A stretch of DNA of 64,000 nt from Streptomyces thinghirensis (GTDB lineage Bacteria; Actinomycetota; Actinomycetia; Streptomycetales; Streptomycetaceae): the NCBI GenBank assembly GCA_021502835.1, contig JAKFGP010000003.1, positions 83,501 to 147,500 of the forward strand, given 5' to 3'. Made by a program: the position numbers and the translations under genes. A model generated the notes under the pieces. That model did no database searches and was not told the DNA's origin. It worked only from the letters and a program-made list of their open reading frames with translations. Position 1 is the stretch's first letter; each line of letters starts with the position of its first letter. Positions 52,032 to 64,000 of the stretch are shown piece by piece.

Positions 52032-54120
52032 GGTCCGTCCGGCGTCGTGGCCCGGGCGATGAGCGAGGCCACGTCGTCGGAGTTCTCCGGCTCGTGCAGC
52101 GTGCGCAGGAGCAGGTCGCAGACCTCCTCCAGCGGGCGGTCCGGGCCCTCCAGCAGGGCGAGGAGCGCGTCCAGCCGCACGTCCAGCGGATGCCGGCGCG
52201 TCTCGACGAGACCGTCGGTGTAGAACACCAGCCGGTCGCCCGGCTCCAGATCGACGGTGGTGGTCGAGAGGCGACGCCGCCCACGCCCAGCGGTATCCCG
52301 GTGGGCAGGTCCAGCAGTTCCGGCGGACGGCCGGCGCGCAGGCGTGCCGGCGGCAGGTGCCCGGCGTTGGCGATCGAGACACTGCCGCCGGTGCGGGTCG
52401 TGGACCGCGTAGAGGCAGGTGGCGATGGCCTGGTCCAGGCCAGCCGTGGTCCGGTCGAGGTGTCCGAGCAGGAACGCCGGGTCCGGGTCGAGGGCGGCCA
52501 GGGTGTTCGTCGCGGTGCGCAGCCTCCCCATGGAGGCCGCCGCCGCGATGCCGCTGCCCATCACGTCACCCACCACGAGCGCGGTCTTGCAGTCCTCCAG
52601 CTCGATCACGTCGAACCAGTCGCCGCCGACCTCGCTGGTCGCCTCGGCGGGCTGGTAGCGGGGAGGCGACCTCCAGTCCGCCCGTCACCGGAGGATGACT
52701 CGGCAACAGGCTGCGCTGGAGGGTGAGGGGCGGTGTCGCCGGGCGTTCTGGTACCAGCGGGCGTTGTCGATCTGCACCGCCGCGCGGACGGCAGCTCCCG
52801 GGCCAGCAGCAGGTCGTCCTCGCCGAACGGCAGCGGATTGCCGGTCGTTTGAGATCCAGGGCGCCCAGCACCTCGCCCCGCGCGATCAGCGGAACGGCCA
52901 GGTAGGAGTGCACACCCGCCCGGCGCAGCAGCTCGGCCGCCTCCGGTGAACGGGCGATGCGCAGCAGGTCTCCTCCGTCACCCGCTCCACCAGCACCGGC
53001 CGGGCCGTCGCGCACGCACTCGGTGACCAGGCGGTCCGGCCCGTACTCGGGCGACCTGGCCGGGCGGATCGGCCGCCCGCAGCGCGTCGAGGCGTCGTTC
53101 GCCCTGCACGGCCAGGGCCCGGATCACCGCGGGCTCGGCCGGGCCCAGGGTGCTGCGCCGGCCACTTCACCACGGCCTCCAGCAGGTCCACGGCCGCGAT
53201 GTCGGCGAGGTCCGGCACGGCCACGTCGGCCAGCTCGTGCGCCGTGCGGTCCAGCTCCAGCGTGGTGCCGATCCGCGCGGAGGCGTCCCGCGACGGCGGC
53301 CAGCCGGCGCCGCGCGGCCTCCGCCTCGACGCCCGCCCGGTGCTGCTCGGTGACGTCCACGACCGACACGGCGAGGCCCAGCACCGCACCGACGGCGTCC
53401 TCCAGCCGGTACAGCGACAGCGACCAGGTGTGCTCCCTCGTCCGGGTCGGCGGGGGTCCGCCCGGTCGCGGGCGTGGCTCGACGATCGGCCGTCCGGTCG
53501 CCAGGACCCGGCGCGCCGCCTCCTCCAGGGAGCGGCGTCCACCAGGGGCAGCACCTCGCGGACCGTCCGGCCGAGGTGCTCCTCGGCGGTCATGCCGTTC
53601 ATGTTCTCCAGGGACGGGTTGACCGAGACGTATTCCTCAGATCGGTGTCGAGGACGGCCAGTCCGATCGGGGACTGCCCTGATCACCAGCGTGGACAGCG
53701 CCACGTCGTGCTCCAGCCGGCCGCACGGTGGACCGGTCGACGGCGAGCCCCAGCGCGTAGACGTCCCCCGGTCGTCCAGGAGGCGCATGTTGCGGAACTC
53801 CACAAGCAGGGTGCCGCCGTCCTTGCGGCGGATGGGGAACGCGCCAGCCCAGCTCCTGGCCGGTCTTCATGACGTCGGCGAACAGCTTACGACCAGGTCG
53901 AGATGGCGTTCGTGGACTATGATGCGGGCAGCGTACTGCCCCAGCGCCTCCGGTGCGGTATATCCGAACAGCTCCTCGGCCTGCGGGCTCCGCAGCACGA
54001 TGCGGCCCTCGGTGTCCAGTGACGACCGAGGCCGCGTTCACCGCTCGAGCAGCCCGCTGGGCCCACCGGTTCGCGCGGCGACGTGTCGCCCCCGAACCCG
54101 GCGAACCCAGCTGCACTCAT
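51977..54120 (-). CDS. PAS/GAF-SpoIIE serine phosphatase
   Basis: About 700 residues. ATG at 54120 (MSAAGFAGFGGDTSPREPVG). PAS domain (SPQAEELFGYTAPEALGQYA type, across indels), a second PAS with the clear GMTAEEHLGRTVREVLPLVD, GAF domain (DIAAVDLLEAVV, ELLRRAGVHSYLAVPLIARG, EVLGALDLKR), and a C-terminal PP2C/SpoIIE phosphatase: LQRSLLPSH, EVGGDWFDVIEL-like MIELEDCKTALVVGDVMGSG, IAAAASMGRLRTATNTLAAL, LEPGDRLVFYTDGLVETRRH. Metal-binding Asp in GDVMGSG. Such proteins control anti-sigma switches. Its C terminus runs into the inverted repeat, so the last 20 residues may not be original. Many indels. Confidence 0.88.
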
Positions 54121-54287
54121 TCCACGCCCGCCTTCGCCGTTCCCCGCGCGGCACGCCGCTTTTGATGCCGACTCCCTTGTTCTACCGCGTTCCACCGCCC
54201 GCAGGGCCGTTTCACCCGAGGCTCCGCCGTCTCCTTCCAGCATCACCCGGCACGGCTGCGGCCTGCTGGGCCGCGGCGAGTTGGTCT

Positions 54288-55245
54288 ATGCGCAGCCTGC
54301 AAGGACGAACTGTGCGCCGAGTGCGTACCGCCCACCCACCGAGGAGCCGCCCATGCCCTGCGCGCCGGCAACGGTATCCGTACCGCCTGACCGGCCTCGC
54401 CGCCTCGCCCTCGCGTCGGCCTCGCCGATCCGTCCGCCCGCCACCGGCCGCCGCGCCGTCCGCGACATCTGGACCGAGGTAGGCTCCGACCGCGCCGACC
54501 CGCGACGAAACCAGGCCTGGCCTCGGTCGAGGTCCCGGCCGGCAGCCCCAACCGCTACACCGGGCATCGGCACCATCCCCTGAGCCTCAGCACCCGCGAC
54601 AAGGACCACGTCGGCGACCCCCGACGCCTCCTACACCGACGGCCACTCGTCCGAGCCGTACCAGCGCGACGACGAATTTCTGGATGTTCCGCGTGCAGGC
54701 GCCGGACGGGCCAGCGGTCGGAAGCCATTGCCACCTGTCGGAGCCCCGGCCGAGGCGCTGAACAACTCCTGGTCCGCGATCTCCCCGGACGGCCAGTGGA
54801 TGCTGGCGGTGGGCGCATGAACAACTGCTCGTCTTCCCGACGCCCGGCGCCAGCGCGAGCACCTCGCCCTCGGTCGAACCTCGCAGGTGGCCACCGTCCA
54901 CCTGGACCACGCCGTGCGCAGCCGTCCAGGGCTGCGACTTCCCTCGACGCCGACCACGCTGCTGTGCTCCTCCGACGACCCGGCAGGGCACCTCTTCGGT
55001 ATCACCAAGCCGCTGCTGCGGGTCGACCTGTCCGCCGCGCCGGCGAACAGCACCTCCGGCGTCACCCTGGCCACGTCACCGCCCTGCGGCAGCCTAACAC
55101 TGCGCAGCGCCTGCTCCAGCGACTTCGAGGCGGAGGGCATCGACTACGACCGCCGTACCGGCACCCTGCGCGTGATCGTCGTGTCGCCGGGCTCTGCGTG
55201 CTGACGGACAGCAAGACCTACCGCTTCACGCGGGGCGCTGACCCG
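54288..55245 (+). CDS. Hypothetical secreted beta-propeller-like protein (frameshifted)
   Basis: Fragments in three frames along one strand: SLSTRDKDHVGDP, SSEPYQRDDEFL, ISPDGQWMLAVGA, VATVHLDHAVRS, TTLLCSSDDPAGHLFGITKP, LLRVDLSAAPANSTSGVTL, SACSSDFEAEGIDYDRRTGT, LRVIVVSPG, LTDSKTYRFTRG. The repeated DG-WML/TLLCSSDD pattern suggests a beta-propeller of TolB/WD-like type, but no family is certain. Start unclear; the ATG at 54288 gives an Arg-rich region. Followed by a strong terminator. Confidence 0.4.
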
Positions 55246-55252
55246 TCCACCC

Positions 55253-55325
55253 CTGCGGCCGAGTACTACCGGCACGGTCACGGCCGGACCGTGCCGGTAG
55301 TGCTCGGCCGCAGGTGGTGCTTTTC
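55253..55325 (+). terminator. Very strong 27-bp hairpin terminator
   Basis: Left arm 55253-55279 (CTGCGGCCGAGTACTACCGG, then CACGGTC) and right arm 55287-55313 pair over 27 bp with one G-U, loop of seven bases, followed by TTTT at 55321-55324. Confidence 0.9.
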
Positions 55326-55357
55326 TGGTGGTATGGGCCACGAGAGGAGCGATCACG

Positions 55358-57885
<2,528 letters not shown>

Positions 57886-57933
57886 GGGCCGCGCGGTCCG
57901 GAAGGCGCGCGGGCCGTCCCTAGAGATGAGCCT

Positions 57934-58496
57934 ATGTCACTCCCGCACGCGATCCTCACCGCCCTGGTCGAAGAAGCCGTTCGTCGGGGCTGGAGCTGAC
58001 CCGCCGGTTCGACAGGTCGATCGGCTGCTGCGCCAGTCCGGCGACGCGCCAGCAGATCCTATCCGCGAGCCTGGGAAAACTGGAGGCGGACGGCCTGATT
58101 CGCCGCGCTGCCCGGCCCTTCAGCCCGCCCGCGCCGGGCAGAAGAGATCCCTACGAAGTCCTGCCGCGGGCCGCGCCGAACTGGCCCGCTGGGCCGCCGC
58201 CCGGGACCCCCAAGCCCCTGCGCGACACGATGTTGCTGCGGCTGCGTGCACGCCGCCGTGGTCGGCACCACCGGTATCGAGAAGGACCTGCGCCGCCATC
58301 TGGAGCTGCACGAACGGCAGTTGGCCGAGTACGAGGAGATCGAGAAGCGGGACTTCCCGCCCGAGAGGACAGTACCGAGGACCGGCTGCGGCACCTGGTG
58401 CTGCGCGCCGGCATCGACCTGGAGACCTTCTGGACCCAGTGGCTCAGGCACGCGCTGGCGGAGTTCGCCGGGCTGCCGGGTGACGAGCGGAAGTGA
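57934..58496 (+). CDS. PadR-family regulator
   Basis: About 185 residues. ATG at 57934 (MSLPHAILTALVEE), then (indels) GLELTRRFDRSIG, SATHQQIYRELGKLEADGLI-type (reading in pieces), YEVLPAGRAELARWAA, LRDTMLLRLRA, AAVVGTTGIEKDLRRHLELH, ERQLAEYEEIEKRDFPPERT, LRHLVLRAGIDLETFWTQWL. PadR N-domain and helical dimer arm. Ends DERK at 58496. Follows fadH by 49 bases, likely in the same transcript; candidate ligand of the 42-bp palindrome. Confidence 0.88.
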
Positions 58497-59064
58497 GCGC
58501 GGCCACGGCGCAGAACCGGTACGGCTTCTGGCGGCGGCGCAGGAACCACGCCGCGGCGATGACGCCCGTGCCGACCAGCGCGCCGCCCGCCACGAGGGTG
58601 GCCGTGCCGTAGTCCTGGACAGCCCCGCCGAGACCGCCCATGACACCGCGTGGCGACGCGGAGGGGCGAGGGTGAGGGGAGGCGGAGCGGCTGGGCTGAA
58701 GGAGAGGGCGCCGCGGAGACGATGACGGTCTGGGTGCCGGCGGTGCTGTTGTTGAGCGCATGACGATGACCGTGTACGTACCCGGGCTGATGCCCGACCA
58801 GGAGGCGGACTGTCCGGAACTCGTCCCGGACAGCGCCACCTGGCGCCCCTGGGCGAAGTCCCTTGACTGCCGGTGAGCAGCGGGGCGGTGCCCCAACTGC
58901 CGTTGAGCTGGGGCGCAGGCGGTGGTCGTGACCGACACCGTGGTCCCGGTGGTGCTCACGGAGATCCCCGGGCCGCGGGAAGCCGGCCCGGCGGCAAGGC
59001 GACGGGCAGCGCGGCGGCGGCTGCGCGGTCAGGCCGGGCGGAGTAGTGGCGATGAGATACGCAT
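58444..59064 (-). CDS. Secreted protein with C-terminal membrane anchor
   Basis: About 200 residues. ATG at 59064, reading MRIS then a signal-like LTAAAAAALPVALAAG-type stretch across indels, VSTTGTTVSVTTTACA, SWGTAPLLTGS, GDFAQGRQVALSGTSSGQSA, SWSGISPGTYTVIVM, a Pro/Ser-rich spacer (SASPHPRPSASPRG), and a membrane helix YGTATLVAGGALVGTGVIAA then AWFLRRRQKPYRF. Cell-wall spanning surface protein pattern without an LPxTG motif. Its end overlaps the PadR gene (convergent). Confidence 0.7.
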
Positions 59065-59227
59065 TGGACTGCCCTCCGGCGGCACGGTCGGCGGTACATC
59101 CCTTGCGCCGCCGAGATCAGGAACGCCCGTGCTGCCTCACCGGCAGCCAACAGGGCGGCGGCCGTGCCCGCATGCCGAGCGCGACCGCCCAGGTGACGCG
59201 CCGGCCGGCCACACGGCTGCCGGGGCG

Positions 59228-60232
59228 TCACCCGCCGTCGCCCGTGGTCACCTTCCGCTCCGCCGACAGTCACGCCCCAGGTGCCGTCGGACGGCCTGGC
59301 CCGGACCCGCACCCGGTGCGTGACCCCGGCCTCCGGTCCCGCGTAGAAGCTGTACTCGCCCGGTCGCGCGGCGCGTCGCGCCGTAGACGAGTGATGTCGC
59401 CGGGCGGCCGTCCAGATGGATCTGGTACTCGGTAACCAGGCCGTCGGTGCGCGGCGGGGTCAGGTGAGGTCGATGTGGTAGCCGCCGTCGGCGTGGTGGG
59501 AGGCCGCGCGCAGACCGGTGGGCGCGGTGGCGCGTCCGTCGTCGGAGCCCGGGGTGGTGAGCCGGAGCGGTGGCGCCGGCGGGGGAGACGTTGTCGGCGG
59601 CGTCCCGCGCCCGGACCGTGAAGGAGTACCGGGTGCCCGCGCGCAGCCCGTGACCACGGCCGCCGTCTGGCCGCCGCCGACGCTGTGCACCCTTCGTTCC
59701 GCCCTGGTAGACGTCGTACGACACGACCCGCGGTCGTCGGTCGCGGCGGACCAGGTGAGCTGGACCGCCCGGCTGCCCGCCACCGGCGCGGGCGTCCGCC
59801 GGGCGCGTCGGAGCGGAGTCGTCGGCGACGGCGGCGGGGGTGGTCGCCCGCACCTCCTGGCTGCGCGGTCCCAGTCGCCCCGTCGGCGTCGGCGCGCCCG
59901 CACGGTGAAGGCGTAGGCCGTCGAGGGGCGCAGTCGGGTGACGTCCACCATGCGGTCGGACGCCTCCACCTTCTTCACCAACGTGCCGCCGCGATAGAGC
60001 TCGTAGGTCTCTCGACGCCGTCGACCGCGTTCCACATCACGTGCACGGTCGTGGCGCTGCCCGCCTCGGCGGTGACGCCCGTCGGCGCTCCTGGCGGCCC
60101 GCCGCCCTCGTCGCCGTCGTCGCCCATGCCCCAGCCGCAGGACGTGACCAGGACGAGTGTGCCGCAGAGCAGGGCACAGCGGCGCAGCACGGGGACAGGG
60201 GCGGGAACAGCGGGAACGGGTGCGTCTCGCAC
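59228..60232 (-). CDS. Lipoprotein with three fibronectin type III domains
   Basis: About 335 residues. GTG near 60232, RRCALLCGTLVLVTSCGWGM: a lipobox (LVTSC) at about residue 28. Then an acidic spacer and FN3 repeats: APTGVTAEAGSATTVHVMWN, YELYRGGTLVKKVEASDRMV, STAYAFTVRA; YDVYQGGTKVHSVGGGQTAA, GTRYSFTVRARDAADNVSPA; APTGLRAASHHADGGYHIDL, EYQIHLDGRPATSLVYGA, ending KVTTGDGG. FN3 repeats are common in carbohydrate-active secreted proteins. Divergent from the chitosanase with a dre-like site between. Confidence 0.78.
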
Positions 60233-60295
60233 GGCTCTGCCTCCAGGACGGCTGCGGCTCGGCTTCTGCTTCGGCTCTCTCCGGCCCGAGAGCAA

Positions 60296-60307
60296 TGGTC
60301 CGGACCA
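60296..60307. promoter_or_regulatory. dre-like site (DasR/HutC type)
   Basis: TGGTCCGGACCA, a perfect 12-bp palindrome, flanked by AA and AT. It differs from the DasR consensus core TGGTCTAGACCA only in the central TA. It lies between the FN3 lipoprotein and the GH75 chitosanase, the kind of gene that DasR controls (chitin/chitosan use). Confidence 0.65.
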
Positions 60308-60471
60308 ATATGCGCCTGTGACGCGATCACATCAAGAGGGCGTGGTCGGTGACCTCGGTCGCGCGCCGGGCGGACGTGCACCGTCTGGCCTCACAAAAGG
60401 TGGTCGTGCGGCACGATTCGGGGACAGATGTGGCCGAGTGACCGTCCATGTCCCCCAGGAGAGGCCACATA

Positions 60472-61329
60472 GTGCGTGTCCAGTCGCTGACACTGCTGGT
60501 CGCGGCCAGCGCCGCCCTGCTCGCCCCCACGACGTTCCCCGGCGCTCCGCTCCCGCCCCGCCCCGGCCCCCAGGTCCAGCTCTGACCCCCGGTCACCGGC
60601 ACGAGGCCCCGCCGGTCCGCGCGGGCAGGTCCGGCACCCGGATCGGGCCGGTCCCGCCGTCCCAGGCCGGTCCCGTTCCGCCCTCCGGGATCCGGCCCGG
60701 AGCCGGGCGGGTGCCGGTGACGGGTCGAAGGGAGGCCCGGCGGCACGGACCGGTCCGCGCCGCCGACCTGCTGGCCAAGGTGCGGGACTGCGACCCGTCT
60801 CGCGCGGACGCTACCGCTCCGACGCCGGGGCACCGGCGGACATCCCGGTCTGCGGAACGCGGGACGCCGTGTACTGGAAGGCCGACCTGGACGTCGACTG
60901 CGACGGCCGGCCCGGTGACCACTGCAACAGCGGTACCGACCCGCACTTCACCCCCGCCACCGCCTACACCCGGTCGGACGGCCGTCCCTGGACGCCGAAC
61001 GCCTGCCCTACGTCGTCGTGCCCGGGCCGGGCGACATCTGGGACCACCGCGAGAGCGACGTCCACGGCGGATCGGTCGCGGCGGTCGTGCACGGGGACCG
61101 GGGTGCGCTACGCGGTCGTCGGCGACGTCGGTCCGCGTCGACCTCATCAGCGAGGCCTCCTACGCCGCCGCCGAGTCGCTCGGCATCCCGGCCGACCCGC
61201 ACGGAGGCGGCGTCGCGTCCGGCGTGACGTACATCGTCTTCAAGGGCAGCGAGGTCGAGCCCATCGAGGACAAGACCGCCGCCGAGAAGGCGGGGGCGCC
61301 TGGCGCGGGAGTTCGTGGACGGCGGGTGA
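60472..61329 (+). CDS. Secreted chitosanase, GH75
   Basis: About 285 residues. GTG at 60472 after CAGGAGAGGCCACATA. Signal peptide VRVQSLTLLVAASAALLAPT. GH75 catalytic region: GTRDAVYWKADLDVDCDGRP (DLDVDCDG motif), HCNSGTDPHFTPATAYT, YVVVPGPGDIWDHRESDVHG (across an indel near 61005), and AAVVHGDR, RYAVVGDVGP, LISEASYAAAESLGIPADPH, GVTYIVFKGSEVEPIEDKTA. Stop 61329. Hydrolyses chitosan. Indels in the linker. An ATGTGGCC (60428-60435) / GGCCACAT (60463-60470) inverted repeat overlaps the ribosome site. Confidence 0.87.
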
Positions 61330-61359
61330 ACCCCCGGCGCCCCGTGGCCGCGGGGTGGC

Positions 61360-62135
61360 TCAGACCGCCGGACCAGCCGTCGTCGACCCGGGCAGGATCG
61401 CGCCGTTGATGTTGCTCGCCGCCTCCGAGGCGAGGAACACGATCGCCGCGGCCTGCTCCTCGGGCTGCGACACCCGGCCGAAGTTGACGAAGTGCGGGCC
61501 GAGCGTGGCCGGCCCGTGCGCGCCTGGCAAAGCGGGGGCGACGGCGATGGCAGTCTGCGTGCCGCCCGGGCAGATCGCGTTGGCGCGGATGCCCCGCCCC
61601 CGGTACATCACCGCCGGCGACTTGGTCAGCCCCACACGCCGTGCTTGGAGGCCGTGTAGGCGGCGCCCGCCGCGCTGCCGCGCGCAGGGCCGCCTCGGAG
61701 GCGGTGTTGACCACGGCACCCCGGCCGGCCGCCAGCATGTGCGGCAGCACCGCGCGGGTCAGCAGGAAGGGCGCGGTGAGGATCGGACCTCAGCACTCCG
61801 CTCCCACGCTCGGCGTCGCTCACGTCCGCGAAGGCGCCGACATCCGGTCCATGATCCCGGCGTTGTTCACCAGGACGTCGATCCACCGAACCGCTCGACC
61901 GTGGTCGCCGTCAATTCGGTCGACGACGGCCTGCTCGCTCAGATCTCCCGCCACGGCCATCGGCGGTGCCGCCCGCCCCTCGATCTCCTGGGCCGCCGGC
62001 GTCGCTCCTCGGCGATTGAGGTCCGCCAGCTACGGACGCGGTCACCCTGCGCGGCGAAGGCCAGGCGGCGGCCGCCCGATACCGTGGATCCGCTCCGGTG
62101 ACGATGACACTGCGCCCGCCCGGTCCGCCGCTCAT
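61360..62135 (-). CDS. Short-chain dehydrogenase/reductase
   Basis: About 258 residues. ATG at 62135 (MSGGPGGRSVIVTGADP...). Rossmann opening VIVTG then GIGRAAA-type in pieces, DLSEQAVVDRI, IDVLVNNAGIMDR (NNAG motif), VLPHMLAAGRGAVVNTASEA, YTASKHGVVG (YxxxK catalytic pair), NAICPGGTQTAIAVAPAL, FGRVSQPEEQAAAIVFLASE, AASNINGAILP. Stop at 61360. Many indels. Divergent from a TetR regulator across about 130 bases; presumably its target. Substrate unknown. Confidence 0.9.
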
Positions 62136-62198
62136 GTAGTGCTCCTTCTCGTGAGGTCCAGGGGCTGGAGCCCGTTACCGGGCCAGCCTACGACTTAA

Positions 62199-62213
62199 TG
62201 TCGGTGAGCGACA
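62199..62213. promoter_or_regulatory. Candidate TetR operator
   Basis: TGTCG GTGAG CGACA: 5-bp inverted repeat around a 5-base spacer, in AATGTCGGTGAGCGACAAAA, between the divergent SDR and TetR genes. Confidence 0.65.
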
Positions 62214-62265
62214 AAAAGTAGTCGTGGAGAATTCCGGGAGACCACCACCGGCGCCGGAGGACTAG

Positions 62266-62870
62266 ATGGCCGCAGTTCGGGGTGCCCAGGACGACCGCCC
62301 CTGACCGAGGGACGCAAAGCCGAGTCCGGCTGGCGATCGCCCGCGCCGCCGTGGGCCTCTTCGTCACCCAGGGGTCGCCGCGACCAGGGCGAGCAGATCG
62401 GGCCGCGCGGCCGGCATCTCGGCGCGCACGGTGGCCTACTTCCCGACCAAGGAGAGCTGCGTACGCCGCTCCTCGCGGCCGGCGTCGAACTGATCGCCGA
62501 CTCGCTGCGGCAGTGGCGGCCCGGCCGACCCCTCGACGAGGTCTTCCAGACTTCGAGCAGCGGACGGCGGGACGACGACCGCCTCCTCGCCGGCCCGGCC
62601 CACGCCACCGTCGGGGCACTGGTACGGCTGGCCCGTACCGAACCGGGCCTGCGCGCGGTCTGGCTGCAGTGACCTACGACGAGGCCGAACCGGCGTTCGC
62701 CCGCGCCCTCGCCGAACGCGCCGGGCTGCCCGCCGACGACCTGCGGCCGGCGGTCTGGGCGGCCATGTTCAACGGCGCTGCGTGCGGCGGTCGAAACTAC
62801 GCCTGGCACACGGCCGACACCTCCGCCGACCCGCGACGGCGCCAGGCGGAACCGGCCTGCGCCTCTGACT
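62266..62870 (+). CDS. TetR-family regulator
   Basis: About 200 residues. ATG at 62266 with CGGAGGA before it. SRVRLAIARAAVGLFVTQG (helix 1-2), RAEQIARAAGISARTVAYFP (recognition helices), TKES. Then GVELIADSLRQWRPGRPLDE, HATVGALVRLARTEPGLRAV, YDEAEPAFARALAERAGLPA, DLRPAVWAAMFNG, ENYAWHTADTSADPRRRQ. Stop near 62870. Several indels. Most likely represses the divergent SDR. Confidence 0.88.
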
Positions 62871-62974
62871 GCTGTCCGGGCGGCGGCGGGCGGCCTCACC
62901 TGACGCACCCGCACCACGCCGGTGGCGTAGCCGAGGAGCGGATCTCCCCGCCGCCGCCCAGAGCACCGGGCCGT

Positions 62975-63416
62975 TCAGGCTGGACCGTCCGGTACGGCCG
63001 GACCTTCCGTACGGCGCGACCTTCCGGTAGGAAGTACGCCTCCGCGGCCGCCGCCTCGACGGGACGCCAGGTCGGCGCCCGTCGCGGCCGTCACGACCGC
63101 GGCCGCGCCCTCGACGAGGGGCGTCCACCAGACGGGTGTTCTCGGGGAGTTCGTCGCCCTCGGCTTGGTAGCGCCTTGACGGTGAGCACCGCGCTGCCGA
63201 GGTCGGTGAGGACGGCGACCCCCGCGCCCCGGTCCACGGACGCGGCGGCGGCTGGACCACCAGCTCGAGCTGGTCCCGAACCCGCCGGAGGCGGTCCCGC
63301 CCGCCGGCGCGATCGGCACCGTCACGCCACCGCCCGACAGCGCCTTCGCCAGTTCGGCCACGGACGCGGCGACCTCGGCGCTGTGCGACACCAGCACGAT
63401 CCCGACCAGCTTCTCC

Positions 63417-63424
<8 letters not shown>
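62975..63424 (-). CDS. dhaM: DHA kinase phosphotransfer subunit DhaM (EIIA domain)
   Basis: About 145 residues. GTG at 63424 (MSEEKLVGIVLVSHSAEVAA) with the phosphorylated His in VSHS; ELAKALSGGGVTVPIAPAGG, GGFGTSS, SVDRGAGVAVLTDLGSAVL-type in pieces, EGDELPENTRLVDAPLVEGA, AAAVVTAATGADLA. Receives phosphate from HPr and passes it to the DhaL-bound ADP. Starts within the dhaL stop. Stop taken at 62975. Confidence 0.85.

Positions 63425-64000
<576 letters not shown>

Noticed and set aside
54288..55245. Second RiPP or lipoprotein in this stretch
   Set aside because: The fragments look like a beta-propeller protein and no core-like Cys/Ser pattern or signal was found.

Overview
The window is very GC-rich, with the codon use, gene families and regulators of a Streptomyces chromosome (PucR, PadR, GntR/HutC and MarR regulators, an F420-type LLM enzyme, GOLPH3-like protein, Rv1733c-like protein, GH87/GH42/GH53/GH75 secreted enzymes). 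Nearly every gene is broken by one or more single-base indels, and the intact pieces of conserved proteins (ArgG, GAPDH, FadH, SBP, Rho) can be joined across the breaks. I read this as uncorrected sequencing error, not mass pseudogenisation. Coordinates given for CDS are therefore the inferred full gene, and exact ends are approximate where stated.

Layout. 1-5.6 kb: the most interesting locus, a RiPP cluster that best fits class V (lexapeptide/cacaoidin-type) lanthipeptides: two tandem M16 peptidases, a 59-residue precursor with a Ser/Thr-rich core and two Cys, a small membrane protein, an XRE regulator, an LLM/F420-type reductase and an APH-like kinase. The HopA1-type lyase and transporter expected in such a cluster are not seen and may lie left of the window. 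5.6-13.2 kb: GPP34 protein, DUF6629-like membrane protein, a PucR-gabT-gabD module, and long-type argG with a strong terminator. 13.5-19.2 kb: GH87 alpha-1,3-glucanase, a hypothetical membrane protein and a PLC-like phosphodiesterase. 19.2-22.6 kb: damaged stretch with 5'-truncated OppF-like ATPase and nanE fragments abutting, then GAPDH. 22.6-24.4 kb: AMIN-like secreted protein, SseB-like protein, MarR.

24.4-32.5 kb: a complete galactan utilisation locus (LacI, two permeases, solute-binding lipoprotein, divergent GH42 beta-galactosidase and GH53 endo-galactanase) with a perfect LacI-type operator between the divergent arms. 32.6-34.8 kb: winged-helix regulator, a likely fluoride riboswitch, two crcB fluoride exporters, and uppP. 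34.9-41.4 kb: acyl desaturase, FadR-like regulator with asparaginase, glutaminase, D,D-carboxypeptidase and a short Rho factor. 41.7-49.8 kb: small regulators, methyltransferase, HutC-type GntR with its own dre-like site, beta-lactamase-fold hydrolase, acetylxylan esterase, Rv1733c-like protein, and a sulfite-oxidase-fold molybdoenzyme with an FNR reductase partner, then MarR.

49.8-64 kb: MarR-controlled membrane protein, HemK-like methyltransferase, PAS/GAF/SpoIIE phosphatase ending in a 22-bp inverted repeat, hypothetical proteins, FadH-type flavoenzyme with PadR and a perfect 42-bp palindrome, secreted proteins, GH75 chitosanase under a DasR-like dre site, SDR/TetR pair, and dhaL-dhaM dihydroxyacetone kinase subunits. 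The last 34 bases are a pure CT repeat, which does not fit coding sequence and suggests a contig end or assembly artefact.
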